DNA from: Prosopis cineraria
Lineage: Eukaryota; Streptophyta; Magnoliopsida; Fabales; Fabaceae
NCBI RefSeq assembly: GCF_029017545.1
Contig: NW_026555341.1
Location: forward strand, 19,840,001 to 19,904,000
Length of the DNA stretch: 64,000 nucleotides
Direction: 5' to 3'
Positions 34,767 through 46,829 of this stretch are shown in pieces. The notes beneath the pieces are model-generated. The model was not told where the DNA came from. It searched no databases and was given only the letters and a program-made list of their open reading frames with translations. Position 1 is the stretch's first letter. Each line of letters opens with the position of its first letter. The translations under genes and the position numbers were made by a program.

Positions 34767-37523
34767 TGTAACATCCGAAAACTTAAAATCTAGAAAAATT
34801 GATTAATTAAGGGATAAATTAGTTAAAAATATGATTAAATAATTTAATTATTTTTTTAGGTTGCTAATTGGATTTTGGGTCATATTTGGCTCTAAATTGA
34901 GTTAGGATGAAAGTCGGATCAAGTTGGGAGGCATCGGGGAGAGCAAAATCCACTTGTTGCTTGTTGCGTCGTGAGCCACAGCTTGCATGACGTGCGCTGC
35001 AGTGCATGGCACAGCAGGTAACTTAAAATTTCACAAATCATTAGAAATTAATAGATTTTGTGGTGGGAAACCTAGAGCACGAAAGGGATAACTTTGGGCA
35101 CTGCTAGGGCATCATTTTAGGAGGATTTTGAAGATAAATTGAGCCTTCAAACTCTAGAGTAAGTTTCCTACCTTTCTCCTCTACCTTTTCATCTCATTTT
35201 CCATGGGATTTAGAAGAGGGAGAATTTAGTCTGGTTAGATTAAGCCATGAGTCTATATTTAGAAGGTTTCTATTGACTCTAAAGGTTTGATTTAGGTTTA
35301 TTAATCTTATATATGAGGTAATATGAAGCTACTTTATTGTTTAGTGGATGTTGGATCAAGCCCTAACTTGATCATGGGATTTTGAAGTGTGATAAGTTCA
35401 GATATTGAGTTTTATGTTGTGATAGAGTTAGAAAGAGACTTGAAGGGATGGTGTAAACAAATTTTAATCTTAACAAGCCTCTTTGTTGAGAACATGAGTG
35501 AGAAGTGGTAGAATTGGGAGGTTATTAATAGCTAATAGTGCTTATGTTAATTGAAAATTAATATATAGTACTTGTTGATATAGAATGTGGTGTGGGAAGA
35601 CTTACCATGACACAAGAAGAAATTGAGTACCACGGGTAACCCTTTTAGTAACAAAAAGGTTGAGGTAACTAGATAATTTGCATTATTTATTACCCTGAAT
35701 AAGTTATTCTCAAGTTACTTTTCTATGATTTGTTGAGTATATATGTATAAACTCTTTAAAGGTTAACTATTTTAGAAAATGAGTGGAGCATCGGTTTGGA
35801 AATCTAATATTTTTAAAGTAAATGATAAGATTTGTTATATTTATTTAGAAAGTTGTTTATGCATGGTCAAGTGGAGATATGTAGTGAATTGTGGCATATT
35901 AGAGGATGAGAGGTCACCTTAGTGGAGTTAGTGAAGATTAAGTTCATATGGCATTGTTGGCACCTCAGAACGCCAGGTGCAGCATTTACTCTCCTTAGTG
36001 CTTGAAAATGGGTGCAGTGTTGGAGACTTACTCTACTTAGTACCTAAAAGGATGCGGAGTTGGAGAATATGCTCCTTAGCATCCGTAGGATGCAATGTTA
36101 GAGTAACAACACCCCAATTACTTGTAATAGGGGGAACCAATAGTCCAGAAGTGGTTTAGGACACCTTGGCCGGGTAGTCCTATAATGGATGGTGAGCTTG
36201 AGGACCATACATGTGTTTTGGTTCTGTGAAATAGCCTACTAGTTCGGTCAGGAGTATTGGAGGACTGGATGGATAGAGATCATGCATGTAACTTATGGTG
36301 ATTTTATAAATTTTACTTATGTTACTTGATTTAAGGCTTGTCTATAACTTAGCATGTTAATCAATAATGTAGATTATCTTAGTTATTGAGATTTTTATCT
36401 CACCCTGTGGTTATCATTGTATAGGTTCTATTGCTGAGACTGAGCGAGGGAAGGAATCGGGCAAGGATTAGTAGATTTGCTACATCAAATAGTAATGCTT
36501 GATTTTGGTTTAAGTCGTGTATGTAAACTTGTTATATGATATTATATGTTGCCAACTAGGAATGCATATCATTTTGATTGGTTGTACTTGTTTCATACTA
36601 TGTTGTTTTGTATTTTAGCCCAATATTGTATATAATATGAATATGTGGCAATTTTTGTGGTAATGGGCTAAAATACTGATACAAGTGCAAGGAATGTTTT
36701 ATCTATGTGGTGACAATGTATTTGTAGTGTATTATGTGGCAATAGAGGCCAAATAGTACTTGTAGTATTAATTGTGTATTTTGGCCATTTTGCGTAAAAG
36801 GGTCATTGAGTGGCCAAATTTTGTGTTTGTTATGTTTTTGTGTGTTTGATTGGTCACTCAAGTGTATTTTGGTCCATTAGACTTGGTTGAAGCCTTACAA
36901 TGAGTTAATGGTATAAGTTATGAGTTTTGGGTACTTGGATGCTTGAAAATTGTTTTAAAAACTAACTTTTGCATTTGAGAGTCTAAAATTCTCATACGGT
37001 GTTGGATAGTAACAAAACTTATACCATTAGTTAGCTTATTGAATAAGCTTTGTGTGGACACTTGAATCACTCCAATCGGACATTGGATTTGAAAATGGCG
37101 CATGTTCTAAGTTTGTCCAGAAAAGCTGTCATGACAGCGTTACTGATATGGACACGTGCGCCACAGTGCACGGTACAGCAAGTGAACTTAGCTTTCTATG
37201 CCACATGCCCCGGCGCATGGACCACAAGCCACAGTGTATGGACCAAAACACTCAAAAATGACATTTTTGGCCTTGTTTTGAAGTGTTTTGCTTCCCAAAA
37301 CTTTTCCATGCTTCTAATACCTTTATAAATCATTAAGTTTAAGCTTAAACTACCAATTTGTATGGTTTTATGGGATTCCAAATATTCCACAATTATTTTT
37401 AAAGAATTATTAGTTTTAACTCTTATATTTATAGTATGAGCTTAAGAGAAATACTTGCTCTTAATTATGATTGCTTGTTGTGATTGTGTGGTGAATTTTG
37501 GTAATGTTAAGGTGGACATTACA
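34767..37523 (+). mobile_element. 3' LTR of element B
   Basis: 2757 bp, ends TGTAACATCC...ACATTACA, collinear with the 5' LTR. Minisatellite at 35985-36110, palindrome block at 37145-37240. Followed directly by the right TSD copy CTAAT. Confidence 0.93.
35985..36110. repeat. LTR minisatellite (B 3' LTR)
   Basis: Three units of about 42 bp with CTCCTTAGTGC, CTACTTAGTACC and CTCCTTAGCATC cores, matching 28366-28495 unit for unit. Confidence 0.85.
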
Positions 37524-37528
37524 CTAAT

Positions 37529-39919
37529 AAGTGCTGATTTTACATGTGCGCCTGAACTAAGGTTGTCCCTCAGCAAAATAATACTAAGCTATACTAATAT
37601 AGTATTAATATAAACCTAGGTCGATCTCTATAAGGAGGCTTAGTTGGAAATTTAGGTTTAAAATGTGCTACAAGTTAAAAGTGATTTGGGACAGAATTAA
37701 CCTTAAAAGTAATTAAGCTAATTAACCTAATTATAAGGTGAATAAAGTAAGTGTGTGAAAACCTATTAAAAGTAGGAACTCCTATGTGGAATTGGTCACC
37801 TATCCTTATTTGATTATGGCCTAGCTAGTGTGGTCTCCTCTCTCTACTCTTTGATTTTTGTCACTTAGTTATATTAACTGAGACTAGCTAATATCTTGAC
37901 CAACCCCAATCCAAGATTATGGTCTTAGAATGTGCCAAAGTAAAGCTAACATTAAGCCTAACCAAAGTGTTACAAATATGAGTCAATTAGGTCAAGCACA
38001 TATGAAGGAACCAACATGCTCAAGATTATGATTCATGAAGATATTCACATGCATTCAAGTTAGCAAGATTATGACAAGCAAGAAAACATGTTAGAATCAT
38101 CAAGCTAAGAAAGATTATGAGTCAACTTGAAGAAGCCAAAATCCAAAGCTCAAAGTAACAAAACTTAAATAGCAACAAGCTTCTCTTAATTAAATGAATC
38201 ATCACTTGAGATTACAACATCAAAGAGTCATACAAATTTATAATTCTAGAGAGAGAAAAGTAGATAGAAGAAATTCAAATCCAACTAAAAAATAATACAA
38301 AATCAAGGTTTCCTCCTCTATATAGTAGCTCTTTCAAGAATCTAGCCTTGCATCTTCAAGTGATGAACAAGATGAAGCTCCAAGATTATGGTCTTCTTCA
38401 CCATGATTTTTCCTAAAGATAGCTTAGTTTGATCCTAATGAAAGCTATTAGGTTATATAGTGGAAGAAAAGAGGAAGAGAATGATAGTTGTTTGGCAAAA
38501 TTTGAATGATTAGATTGAGAGATATGGAAGAGAGAGAGTAGAAGTATAAAGAGAGAATTGAGAGAAAATGAAGAACATGAAGTTTGAAGTCTGAAAATAT
38601 GATCCTAACTAGCTAAGAAGTGTTTGGCACGAAATTATGCTGGTCTACTTGCTAAACAAGTTGCCAAAAAATTCAATATAAGTCATTAGGTCAAGTGAGG
38701 TTAAGGGCAGTTTAGGTTGCAAGTCAACTTAGGTGATAATTCTAATGCTTGCTCTTCTAATACCATATTTGCATGGATATGATAAGCTCTTATGCTTCGT
38801 TAATTTCCTTGGAATTCACTCCAAATAAAGCTCAAATTCAAATCTAAAATTTCCCTCTAAACTTCTCAAACATATTGTAATTAACTTGAGCTTTGACAAG
38901 TCAACTTGATCCCTTATGTGCAAGTGCATGGAACCTTCATATGTGCCTCATTAGACCTGATAAATAATACCATTTTCAAGCCCGTTCAGGTCTAAAATTT
39001 CGTGCTCAAGCTTCCCCATGTGCCAATTGAATTATGTCTTTATTTGTCATACTTATTTACCTAAATTACAATTAAATCAAATAATCAAATAACCATTGTG
39101 TGATGTTTATTTAATTAAACTAAGTTATGAAATATTTAATTCATCCAAAGTATTAAAATGACTAAAGAAAAATGAATGTGAAAGCCTCACAAAACTCAAG
39201 TGTAGACAAGCACACACTTGAACTAAAATCAAAGGCTAATTAGAAATCTTTAAGGAGACAATCTTAAAATGTTATCTTTTCCTAATAAATCTCAACCTAG
39301 GATGAATCAATGAAAACTAATTAAACCAATCATCTTAGCTCATCAAGAGACATAAATTTCAAGCTTAACCTTAAGTTGGTAAAGAAGTGCATTTTATGAA
39401 CACTTAGGCAAAATTGCACTAAGAATGTGATATCAATGTATATGGGGACTCTTAACATATAGAAATGGCCTTAAAATTAATGCACACATAAAATTCCCAA
39501 TTTGCCCTTGAATTCCCAATAAAGCATAAAAATGACCAAAATACACCTAATATGCACACTTTCTCATTGAGGCCTAAAACCCTAATTCAACACCTAGAAT
39601 GCACATTTTAGGGTTTTTTTATCATGAAATGTGGTCCTAAATGCCTAAGAACAGTGTGTAACAAATATGACCTATCAGCATCGTGGCGTATTGACACGCC
39701 CGTTGCGATGTATGGCACAGAAAGTTTTGCTAAAATTTAAACTCCCTTCCATGCCATGGCCCACTCAAACCTTGACTTAGCCTTCTTTTAATGCTATTAA
39801 AAGATCCAAAAACTATATTAGTCTCCCACAAATGTCATTAGTCAATAAGTTATCTAAATTGACTAAAATGCCTTTGTAAATATTGCTAATTCCTAACTTG
39901 AAAACTTAAGATGTTACAA
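37529..39919 (-). mobile_element. 5' LTR of element C, last pieces
   Basis: 37529-37546 (AAGTGCTGATTTTACATG) and 39678-39919 flank the solo LTR and match 18869-19137 of the 3' LTR, ending GATGTTACA at 39919. A core at 39679-39719 is inverted relative to 18889-18926. Confidence 0.75.
37547..39677 (-). mobile_element. Solo LTR, Athila-like variant, inside C 5' LTR
   Basis: 2131 bp. On the minus strand it starts TGATAGGTCATATTTG (compare TGATAGAACACATTTA in the Athila-like LTRs) and ends GTTCAGGCGCA. The flanks ACATG (37542-37546) and GCATC (39678-39682) each differ by one base from GCATG at the equivalent site of the intact 3' LTR (18886-18890), so this is a decayed 5-bp TSD. Its body differs from the other three Athila-like LTRs, hence a separate subfamily. 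No coding sequence seen. Confidence 0.65.
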
Positions 39920-41392
39920 AAGGCATCATCACTCTAATAAGCATAGGTAACTCTTGCAATGACAATTTCAATCTATTCAAACATTCCTCAGACGTAAAAG
40001 AACGTGTTGCACCAGAATCAAACAATGCCTTTACTTGGTGACCACAAATAGAAATCATACCTCTAATCAAATTTAGAGATGCTCTGGCCTTTTCCTGTGT
40101 GACTGCAAATACTTAGTCAAGAATTATGAAATGTAGCTCAGTTCCTGCAACTTTACCCTCCTAATACTACCTCACTATATGTCCTAACTTGCCACACTTG
40201 AAGCAAGCCTAACATCTCCCTGGATGAGATTAGCTATAAATGTTACATTGAGGTGATCTTCCTGTACTCAAAGTCAGTGCTAGAAAGTTTGATGCTTGCC
40301 TTGAAGATTGTAAAGGTTCAATTCTCACACCTCCACTTCTCTGTATTGATCTCCTCTGAAATAATCAAGCCTGTAACCTTCTACTGAAACCTCTCCTTCT
40401 TCAAGAACTAGAACTACCAGCATTGTATCCAGGCCTCTTTAAAATTCTACCTGTCAAGCCTAAAGGCAATAAGAATCTTCCCATACTATCTCGTCTCCTC
40501 TCGGCATCTACCTCTCTTGGCAGCTACTCTCAACTTTCCACTTAGTATCATTACTGTGCTGGAGGTATGTAGAGTAGGCTGATAGGTCATTAAACCTTTG
40601 AATAAACTCTCCCTCCTCCAAATCTCCTTACCTGAACGCGTGAAACTCTTCTTTTTTTGGTTCTAAATGAAACTAGGAAGTATTGATTGAAAAAGACCTT
40701 CTAAAATGCATCCCAACTCAACTAAATGTTACAGTCAGCCTCACCAACTCCCGCCACCTCTTGGCAACACTAACTAGCTACAATAACCTTCTCCTCAGGG
40801 GTGTAGATCATAACTTTGAAGATTGTTTCCAATCACTCTATCCATAATACTGCTTCCCCCTCTCTCATACTCCCATTAAAAGTAGGCCGATTGAATTGAA
40901 TAAAAGTTTTCTAAGCACGATCAATTGATAGATCAGTGCCAAGAACTTCTTGCTGACTACTCAAACCTTGAGATAGTTTAGGACTGCTTTGTACTTCCTC
41001 ATACACTGGAATACCTTTAGCCTTAACTCTCTCTTCTTGCTTTCTACCTCTTAAGATCGTGTCATGATCTTAACTTGTCTGCCTTATATTCACCACTATA
41101 TCTCTAAGCTCTTTAAGTAGCTTATCCCTTTTATCTCTTTATGATTAAACCAGTTGAATTTTTAACACATGTTCCTCATCCAACTACCTGTCTAGAAATA
41201 GCACTTTTAATATGAGTGCCTCTCTTCAAAATGTATACTACTTTCTCCCCTCTTAAGGATTAAAATAAGAAATATAAAGGACATAGAAAAAGAGGTGTGT
41301 AATGACAAATAAGTTTTCATATATTATCTAGAATGAATGCATTAAAGAATCACCAGAATCAGGTTTTGAGACTTGAGAAACTAATGCCAAAA
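39920..41392 (-). pseudogene. Element Q gag and protease start
   Basis: Minus-strand remnant collinear with element A 3412-4605 and 421-739. The segment 39950-40080 matches the protease ORF of A (ATCTATTCAAACATTCCTCAG region). Around 40190-40230 is the knuckle region, 40280-40330 the linker split by the solo LTR in A, and 40860-40930 the start of the gag domain. No open frame above 60 codons. It ends at a decayed PBS (minus strand TGGCATTAG at 41389-41381, against TGGTATCAG) two to four bases before the LTR. Confidence 0.65.
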
Positions 41393-42872
41393 TATAACCT
41401 CTTCTTACAACAACCTGATACATGAGAAGATTAACTAAATCACCATACTAATCACACAAATCAATAATCAAATATTTTATTTGAAAAGCTTAGGCTTAAG
41501 ACTCATTTTACAAAAATCATCAAAATCACAACATGTCAAAAAATTACACAGCGGAAGCAAGTCACATGCATTCATGTAAACTATTGCATGCTTTAAAAAT
41601 TACAAAATCATATTAGATTTGGGACCATGGACTATGGTGTGCAATACATGCATCATGGCATGTGGTATAGAGCCACACACATGACCTTCTGTGTCATGTG
41701 TTGCAACACGAGATGTGATACATTGCGGCATGCCAGTCTAAATTTGCTATTGTCATTTGGCAGCAGAAATGATGAAATTTTAGCATGCACTATTTTCACA
41801 TAAACATTCGATTGGAATGATTTAAGTGCCCATATGAAGCTTATCTCATAAGCTAGCTAGTGAGATAAGTTTGGATACAATCTAATAGACCAATCAAAAT
41901 TCAAACACCTGAGTGCAAAAAATTATTGTTTCTAAAAAAGTCACGCACACAAGCACTCAAGTCAATCCCTTACTCTCATTTAACCATTTTAGGCCTTGAA
42001 CTAAGCCCAAAAGGACCTAACACACATGATTAACCATGTTTTATCACATATATACATGTATATCAAAATTTGACCACTTTATGGCCCATTTTCATATTTC
42101 CATAACTATTTACCAATTGGCATAAAAACACTCTTGTGGCCATTTTCACTACAATTTCACCACTTTCACATATTCATCATATATATATTACTACAATCTT
42201 AGCCTAGTTAATTGTTTTACCACATATATACACATATGGGCTAAGATTTCACTTGATCACTATATTTTCCATGAACACAACTCAAACATGTATGCAACCT
42301 CCTATGCTAACTCATTTACATACTAACAACAAATGATTCAATTCATTACACAATAGTTTAGGTTCACATGGCTTCAATTCTAAGCCAATCCAGACTCTTT
42401 TCTCTTACCCTAATCATTGCTTTATCCTATAAAAATATAACCACGAGAGTGAAATAAAAATCTCAATGAAAAAATAACTCACTATGGTCAACTATCACAT
42501 GCAACTATGTGAAAGCGTAGCATAATGTATAGGTAAACATAGCATATGCATACATTTCATTTCAAATCACAATAATATATGTCAATTCACCTCTTTTACT
42601 ATTATAATCACTAATGTTCACCACTTTTTCATATAGAGCATGATAACTACTGACTGAATCTTCAAAACACCCTAACTTGAAACTATAGGCTCACCTCAAA
42701 CCAATATACACTCTCATTAATCTTAAGCTCACCTTTAATGATAGAATCACTTAGGCCAAAGGTGTTTTATCTCACTTTTAGCCTATGGTTTCTCTTAATT
42801 TACATAATGGGGTGCTGTTAACTCTAACACCATATCACACTAATACTAAGGAGTCTAAATCCCCAACACCCT
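41393..42872 (-). mobile_element. 5' LTR of element Q, truncated
   Basis: Starts TATAACCTC (TGTAAC in other A-type LTRs), includes a palindrome block at 41635-41745, and runs to the minisatellite at 42795-42870. There it breaks at CCAACACCC and plus-strand P sequence follows. About 1.2 kb of the LTR start is lost. Confidence 0.7.
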
Positions 42873-43556
42873 TAGATTTTGATATATACATGTATATACA
42901 TGATGAAATGTGATCAACCAGGTGTAATGGGTCCTTTTGGACTTGATTCAAGACCTTGTATGGTCTAGTAATATAAATGGATCGACTTAAGTGCTTGGGT
43001 GTGTGAAATTATTTAAAAAAGTGACTTTTTCTACTTGAGTATCTAAATTTTGATCAAACCATTGGATTGTGTCCAAACTTATCTCATTAGTTACTTATGA
43101 GATAAGCTTTGTGTGGACACATGAATCACTCCGATTGGAGGTCATATGTGAAAACAATGCACGCTGAAAGTTCATTATTTCTATTATCAAATAACAATAG
43201 CAAATTTAAATTTGTGTGCTGCGGCACAAGACGTGTCACACCGCGATGCATGATATAAAGGAGATTAAGCCATGTGGCTCTATGCCACATGCCGTGGTGC
43301 ATGTGTTGTCTGCTATAATGCATGGCCCTTAATTTGACCTTGTTTCTTTACTTTGGAGGCATGCAGTAGTTCCAATGAATGCATATAACTCGTTTTCATT
43401 ATGTAGTACTCTAATTACTATGATTTTGAAAATTTTGCAAAATGAGTCTTAGGCTCAAGCTTTACACACAAAGTATTTGATTAATGTTTTGATTAAGTGT
43501 GAGTAGTGATTTAGTTAATCTTCTCCTATATCTAGTAGAGATAGGAGAAGGTTATA
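42873..43556 (+). mobile_element. P LTR, right piece
   Basis: Plus-oriented end of an A-type LTR: GGTGTAATGGGTCCTTTTGG near 42921, a palindrome block at 43215-43320 (the reverse complement of the blocks at 41635 and 4868), then AATATTTGATT-like end sequence and GGTTATA. The next five bases, TAAAC, are the right TSD of P. Confidence 0.7.
43215..43320. repeat. Palindrome-rich block (P LTR)
   Basis: TGCTGCGGCACAAGACGTG, AAGCCATGTGGCTCTATGCC and ACATGCCGTGGTGCATG in series. Reverse complement of the block type seen at 11530-11620. Confidence 0.6.
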
Positions 43557-43904
43557 TAAACACCTAGCCAAATATATTTTGTCCCACTTCTAAACTATGG
43601 TTTCTCCCTTTTCACACACATATGATAAAGGTGTTGTTAACTTCTAACTGCACCCTTATGGGCACTAGAGAGTTTTCAGATTACTCGAATATTCCATAGT
43701 AATAGTCCCAATATAATGCTACACTAAATGTCCCATGGTGTCAAGCCTAAATAATATGATGCACCAGATGTTTCATAGTGCCAACCTGACTATATGGGTT
43801 TGTTTACACACACATCTCCACACATACAAAGGGTAAACCCTCACCCATTATTATGATCATGCTACTATTATATATGTACATCACTTTTACACACTTCCAT
43901 GCTT

Positions 43905-43922
43905 ACACACACACACACACAC
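43905..43922. repeat. (CA)n microsatellite
   Basis: Nine CA units in the right LTR of E. Confidence 0.9.
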
Positions 43923-44145
43923 ATGCACAAGTTTCTTTTAAAAGCCATTCATAACTAAATAAGCATTTTTCAAAAAAAAAATTAATTGCTAAAACCATGC
44001 ACATTGTAACACATCTAAATTTAAAAATCCTAAAATCATAAAAATCATATTTTCACATTTACTTCTATGCAAGTACATTGATTAATAAACATAACTAACT
44101 ATATGGTCACCTCAACTCTTCTATTCTTAAGAAAGGTTACCCATG

Positions 44146-46002
44146 TGATAGCGATTTAGTCACTTACCTTCAAAATTAAACTAAAGCTAACCCTAATGCA
44201 ATATAGGGCCAACCCCAGTTCATCTCCCAAGGAATGATTTTAAGTTTGATTTAATATTATCTAGTGAAATAAGTCACCCAAAGTTTGAAGTTGATTAACT
44301 AATTGCTAACCTAATTATCTAGTAAATTAAACTAGAAAACTAAACCTAATTATGAATGAAGTAGCTTCCCAATTTAAGTAGGAACCTTAGGGTGTTGCTA
44401 ATAGAAAATTTCTAGCCTTTAATTAATTATGATGGCTCACTGAACTCTTCTTCCTTGGCTAAAAAATGTATTTACTTAAGATAATTATCTCAAGTATCCT
44501 AACTTCACTAATTCAATTCCCTAAGTGCTATTACAAGCCCCCTAGGTAATCTCACTAACTTAGCTCTAGAATAAACCAAGTGTTTAATTAAAATTCATTT
44601 CAAATTGCCACTGCTCAAAGCTATACCTAAGCTTAAAACTATGAAAACTCAAGCAACTCATAAGTATTTACCACACAATTACATGCTAGGCTAATACAAG
44701 ACATTCATCCATTGAAATCACATATTATCATGCAAATTCATAGAGTGGACAAAATTCCAGCAGCACTTAGGTCATGAAATTCAACTCAATAATCTTGTTT
44801 CAACATTATAAATTATAAACAACCATGAAACTAAAGTTAAATTGAATTACAATCAACAATAGTCATAGTATTCTAATGAAATTAAAATGAGATGAAGAAA
44901 TAGTTGAGCTTAGCCAAGTAAGACTTCAAAAATCTTCTTCTATCAACTCTCCCTTAGGATTCCATGGAGAATCTAGCTAGAAAATATCAAGAACTCCTTG
45001 CTTCTCTAAAAACACCAGGAGGCCAAAACATGCTCCATGAATCTTGATGAATTGAGTTTCAAATCTCCTCCTAGTTGAAAAGGGTAGGGTTGGCCATGAG
45101 AGGAGAAGAGAGTGGTGAAAGAATTGCATGGATTTGATGGTGAAAAGTGGAAGAAAAGTGGCTAGACATGGCTATATGTGTAGAGAGAAGGAAGAGAAAA
45201 ATGAAGAACAAGATGAACAAGAGAGAGAACATGTAGAAAATGAATGAGATGAGTGTTGAATTTGAATTCTTGGTGAGAATGGCGTGATTATTTTGTTTCT
45301 TATCAACTAAAGCGTAATTAAAAAAAGAAATTAAAGTGAAAATAGGAGCCCTGTCACACTTGCTAGGTGACAACCTCCTATTGGTTGATAAATGATTCCA
45401 ATGTGTGTGTAATTTTTCATGTGTCATCCACATTTTCAAACTAATTTAATCCCTAAATAAATCCAAATTCACATGCAAACTATTAACTTTGACCTCAAGG
45501 AGTGTTGACCTCAATTGCCTAATTTGTGTGCAAGTTACATGCTGCCTATGTCACATAAATCACATAATTCAATTAAATAGCATATGATATATTAAAATCT
45601 AATTCATTTATAGCATTAAATTCATAATTAGAAGGGAGAATTTATTAAATTAACCGAGTTCTAGCTTCAAAAAATTATATAAAAATTTTCACAAAAGGAA
45701 AACTAAAAACTAGGTTAAAATAAGACACTTTAGAAAGTGTTGACTTTTTATTTAATTACTCTCAAACTAAAATAAATTTTAAAAATATAATTTTACCATT
45801 CATCAACTGGACATAAAAGGCACTTTATCAAATTTTTTATACATTTTCTTAAAAGTTCATTTATCAATACCCTTAGTGTACTAAACCTTAAAACTTAGGC
45901 AAAATTTGAAATCTAATATATTGTGTGCACTTTGAGGTGATAGATCATTAATAAAAAGGTTCTATTTGGAAAATAAAAGTGGGTAACAAATGTGTTCTAT
46001 CA
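44146..46002 (-). mobile_element. Solo LTR, Athila-like
   Basis: 1857 bp; the minus strand starts TGATAGAACACATTTG and ends GCTATCA. TSD CCATG (44141-44145) and TCATG (46003-46007), one change. Collinear with 51967-53830 (1864 bp) and 21101-23023. The 122-codon ORF at 45071-45439 (minus) reads Ser/Leu/Phe-rich sequence without a domain and is not treated as a gene. Confidence 0.85.
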
Positions 46003-46829
46003 TCATGGCATAAATTTCTCACTCAAATTCCTTTCACTTAATCTACACGCCATCCACACAAATTAGCACCTTAAGTCAATTATCGAATTGACTAAAGTAC
46101 TAATTATAGCGACTAAGCATCTGTACACTTTCATCTATCCTTTATGGGTCTATCTCATCCTTTTAAATTTCTCTATCACTTTTTGTAGCCTTAATATATT
46201 TCTTTCCAATTTTTAACCTATTTTCTCTTATTAAATTCAACTAATTTAAGCTTATAGCTTTAAAGCTTAACCACTAACTTCCTAACCAATTGCAAAACCC
46301 TGTCTTAGCTTTAAAGAGTCATTTTATTACCAAACGATAAGAAAATACCCCCTTAAAATTTCCTAATTCAATTTCTCTATATCTTAAACTAGGAGTAATT
46401 AATATGGAATCAAAAGTTAAGGCAATACAAACTTACTCTACGAGCAACAGGTTAAAACTATCCCCCAAGGCTTTAAATCTCATTGTCTCATAGAATATGA
46501 TCCATTCTTTCTCTTGTGCTTCTTTTCTTCTTTTCCTCTCTAGTTTACGATATGATCCATGCATATAAAAGTTAGAAGTCTATGCCATGCATTGTAATAC
46601 ATGCAGCATATGTTGTGGCGTGTGGCATAGTAAGGGAAATTTCCACCGTGCTTGCACGCTTTACTTCAAAATACCTTCCTTCTACCTAATTCTAACCATC
46701 AAGCATCCAAAGAAGTCAAAACCTCACATACCTTCTAAAAATTCTAATTTTCCTATTAATCCACTAATTTAGTAATTTGTCCTTAATTTGTAACTAATTC
46801 TTCTTGGACTAAAATTTTAAGATATTACA

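Larger units (their letters stand above)
27152..37523 (+). mobile_element. Element B: structurally complete Ty3/gypsy Tekay-like chromovirus
   Basis: 10,372 bp, inserted in the 5' LTR of element C with a perfect 5-bp TSD, CTAAT (27147-27151 and 37524-37528). Order: 5' LTR, PBS, gag, protease, RT, RNase H, integrase, chromodomain-like tail, polypurine tract, 3' LTR. The domain order (integrase last) identifies Ty3/gypsy. The C-terminal NKTI-LVKV and ATWEIED-like tail and the 2.7-kb LTRs suit the Tekay (Del) lineage. In a 185-bp aligned piece of the two LTRs (about 28980-29165 and 36597-36780) I count 11 differences, about 6%. It is the innermost and so the youngest element of the stack. Confidence 0.95.
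16507..39919 (-). mobile_element. Element C: Ty3/gypsy Tekay-like chromovirus with both LTRs
   Basis: Complete in outline on the minus strand: 5' LTR (39919-37529 plus 27151-25310), PBS (25306-25298), gag, protease, truncated RT, RNase H tail, integrase, chromodomain-like tail, polypurine tract (19154-19138) and 3' LTR (19137-16507). The flanks are AGAAG (16502-16506) and AAAGG (39920-39924), a decayed TSD (3 of 5 match), but the flanking protease sequence is continuous when C is removed. It hosts three insertions: an Athila-like solo LTR in RT, element B, and another Athila-like solo LTR in the 5' LTR. Confidence 0.85.
16056..42872 (-). mobile_element. Element Q: deleted Tekay-like element, host of element C
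   Basis: Minus-strand element inside P. It keeps a 3' LTR piece (16056-16425, lacking about the last 30 bp), a short protease tail (16426-16506), protease start and gag (39920-41392), a PBS and a 5' LTR piece (41393-42872). RT, RNase H and integrase are gone: LTR sequence joins protease-region DNA directly at about 16425. The right border is a deletion that also removed P sequence, so Q has no recognisable TSD. Confidence 0.65.
14673..43556 (+). mobile_element. Element P: plus-strand A-type LTR split by element Q
   Basis: Inserted in the right LTR of E. The left flank GAAAC (14668-14672) and right flank TAAAC (43557-43561) are a TSD with one change, and the E sequence rejoins in register at ATAGAAAC/ACCTAG. 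Only LTR sequence belongs to P: 14673-16055 (starts TGTAACATC) and about 42873-43556 (ends GGTTATA, where GTTACA is expected). About 650 bp of the LTR middle is missing. P is therefore best read as a solo LTR, with Q inserted and a later deletion at Q's right border. Confidence 0.7.
8547..46829 (-). mobile_element. Element E: composite minus-strand Tekay-like insertion holding the nested stack
   Basis: Outermost element of the stack. It is flanked by AGATT (8542-8546) and AGATG (46830-46834), and removing it rejoins the copia integrase frame at Val-Asp-Asp-Tyr. Its left (3') LTR is 8547-14011. Its right (5') LTR is split into 14012-14672 and 43562-46829. There is no internal region: position 14012 continues directly at about 620 bp inside the right LTR, so all coding DNA and the first part of that LTR were deleted. 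Confidence 0.8.
43562..46829 (-). mobile_element. Right LTR of element E, second piece
   Basis: Resumes E in register after P (CACCTAGCCAAA, like CACCTGACAAAA in A) and runs to GATATTACA at 46829. It contains a (CA)n microsatellite at 43905-43922, the Athila-like solo LTR at 44146-46002, and a palindrome block at 46585-46640. The ORF at 46587-46772 is not a gene. Confidence 0.78.

Noticed and set aside
45071..45439. 122-codon minus-strand ORF with a hydrophobic segment
   Set aside because: Lies wholly inside an Athila-like solo LTR; the corresponding regions at 21900-22100 and 52700-52900 are not open. Low-complexity Ser/Leu/Phe content.
8547..46829. Array of short palindromes considered as a possible CRISPR-like or regulatory array
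   Set aside because: The palindrome words recur only at fixed places in LTR copies and without unique equal-length spacers. They are LTR features.
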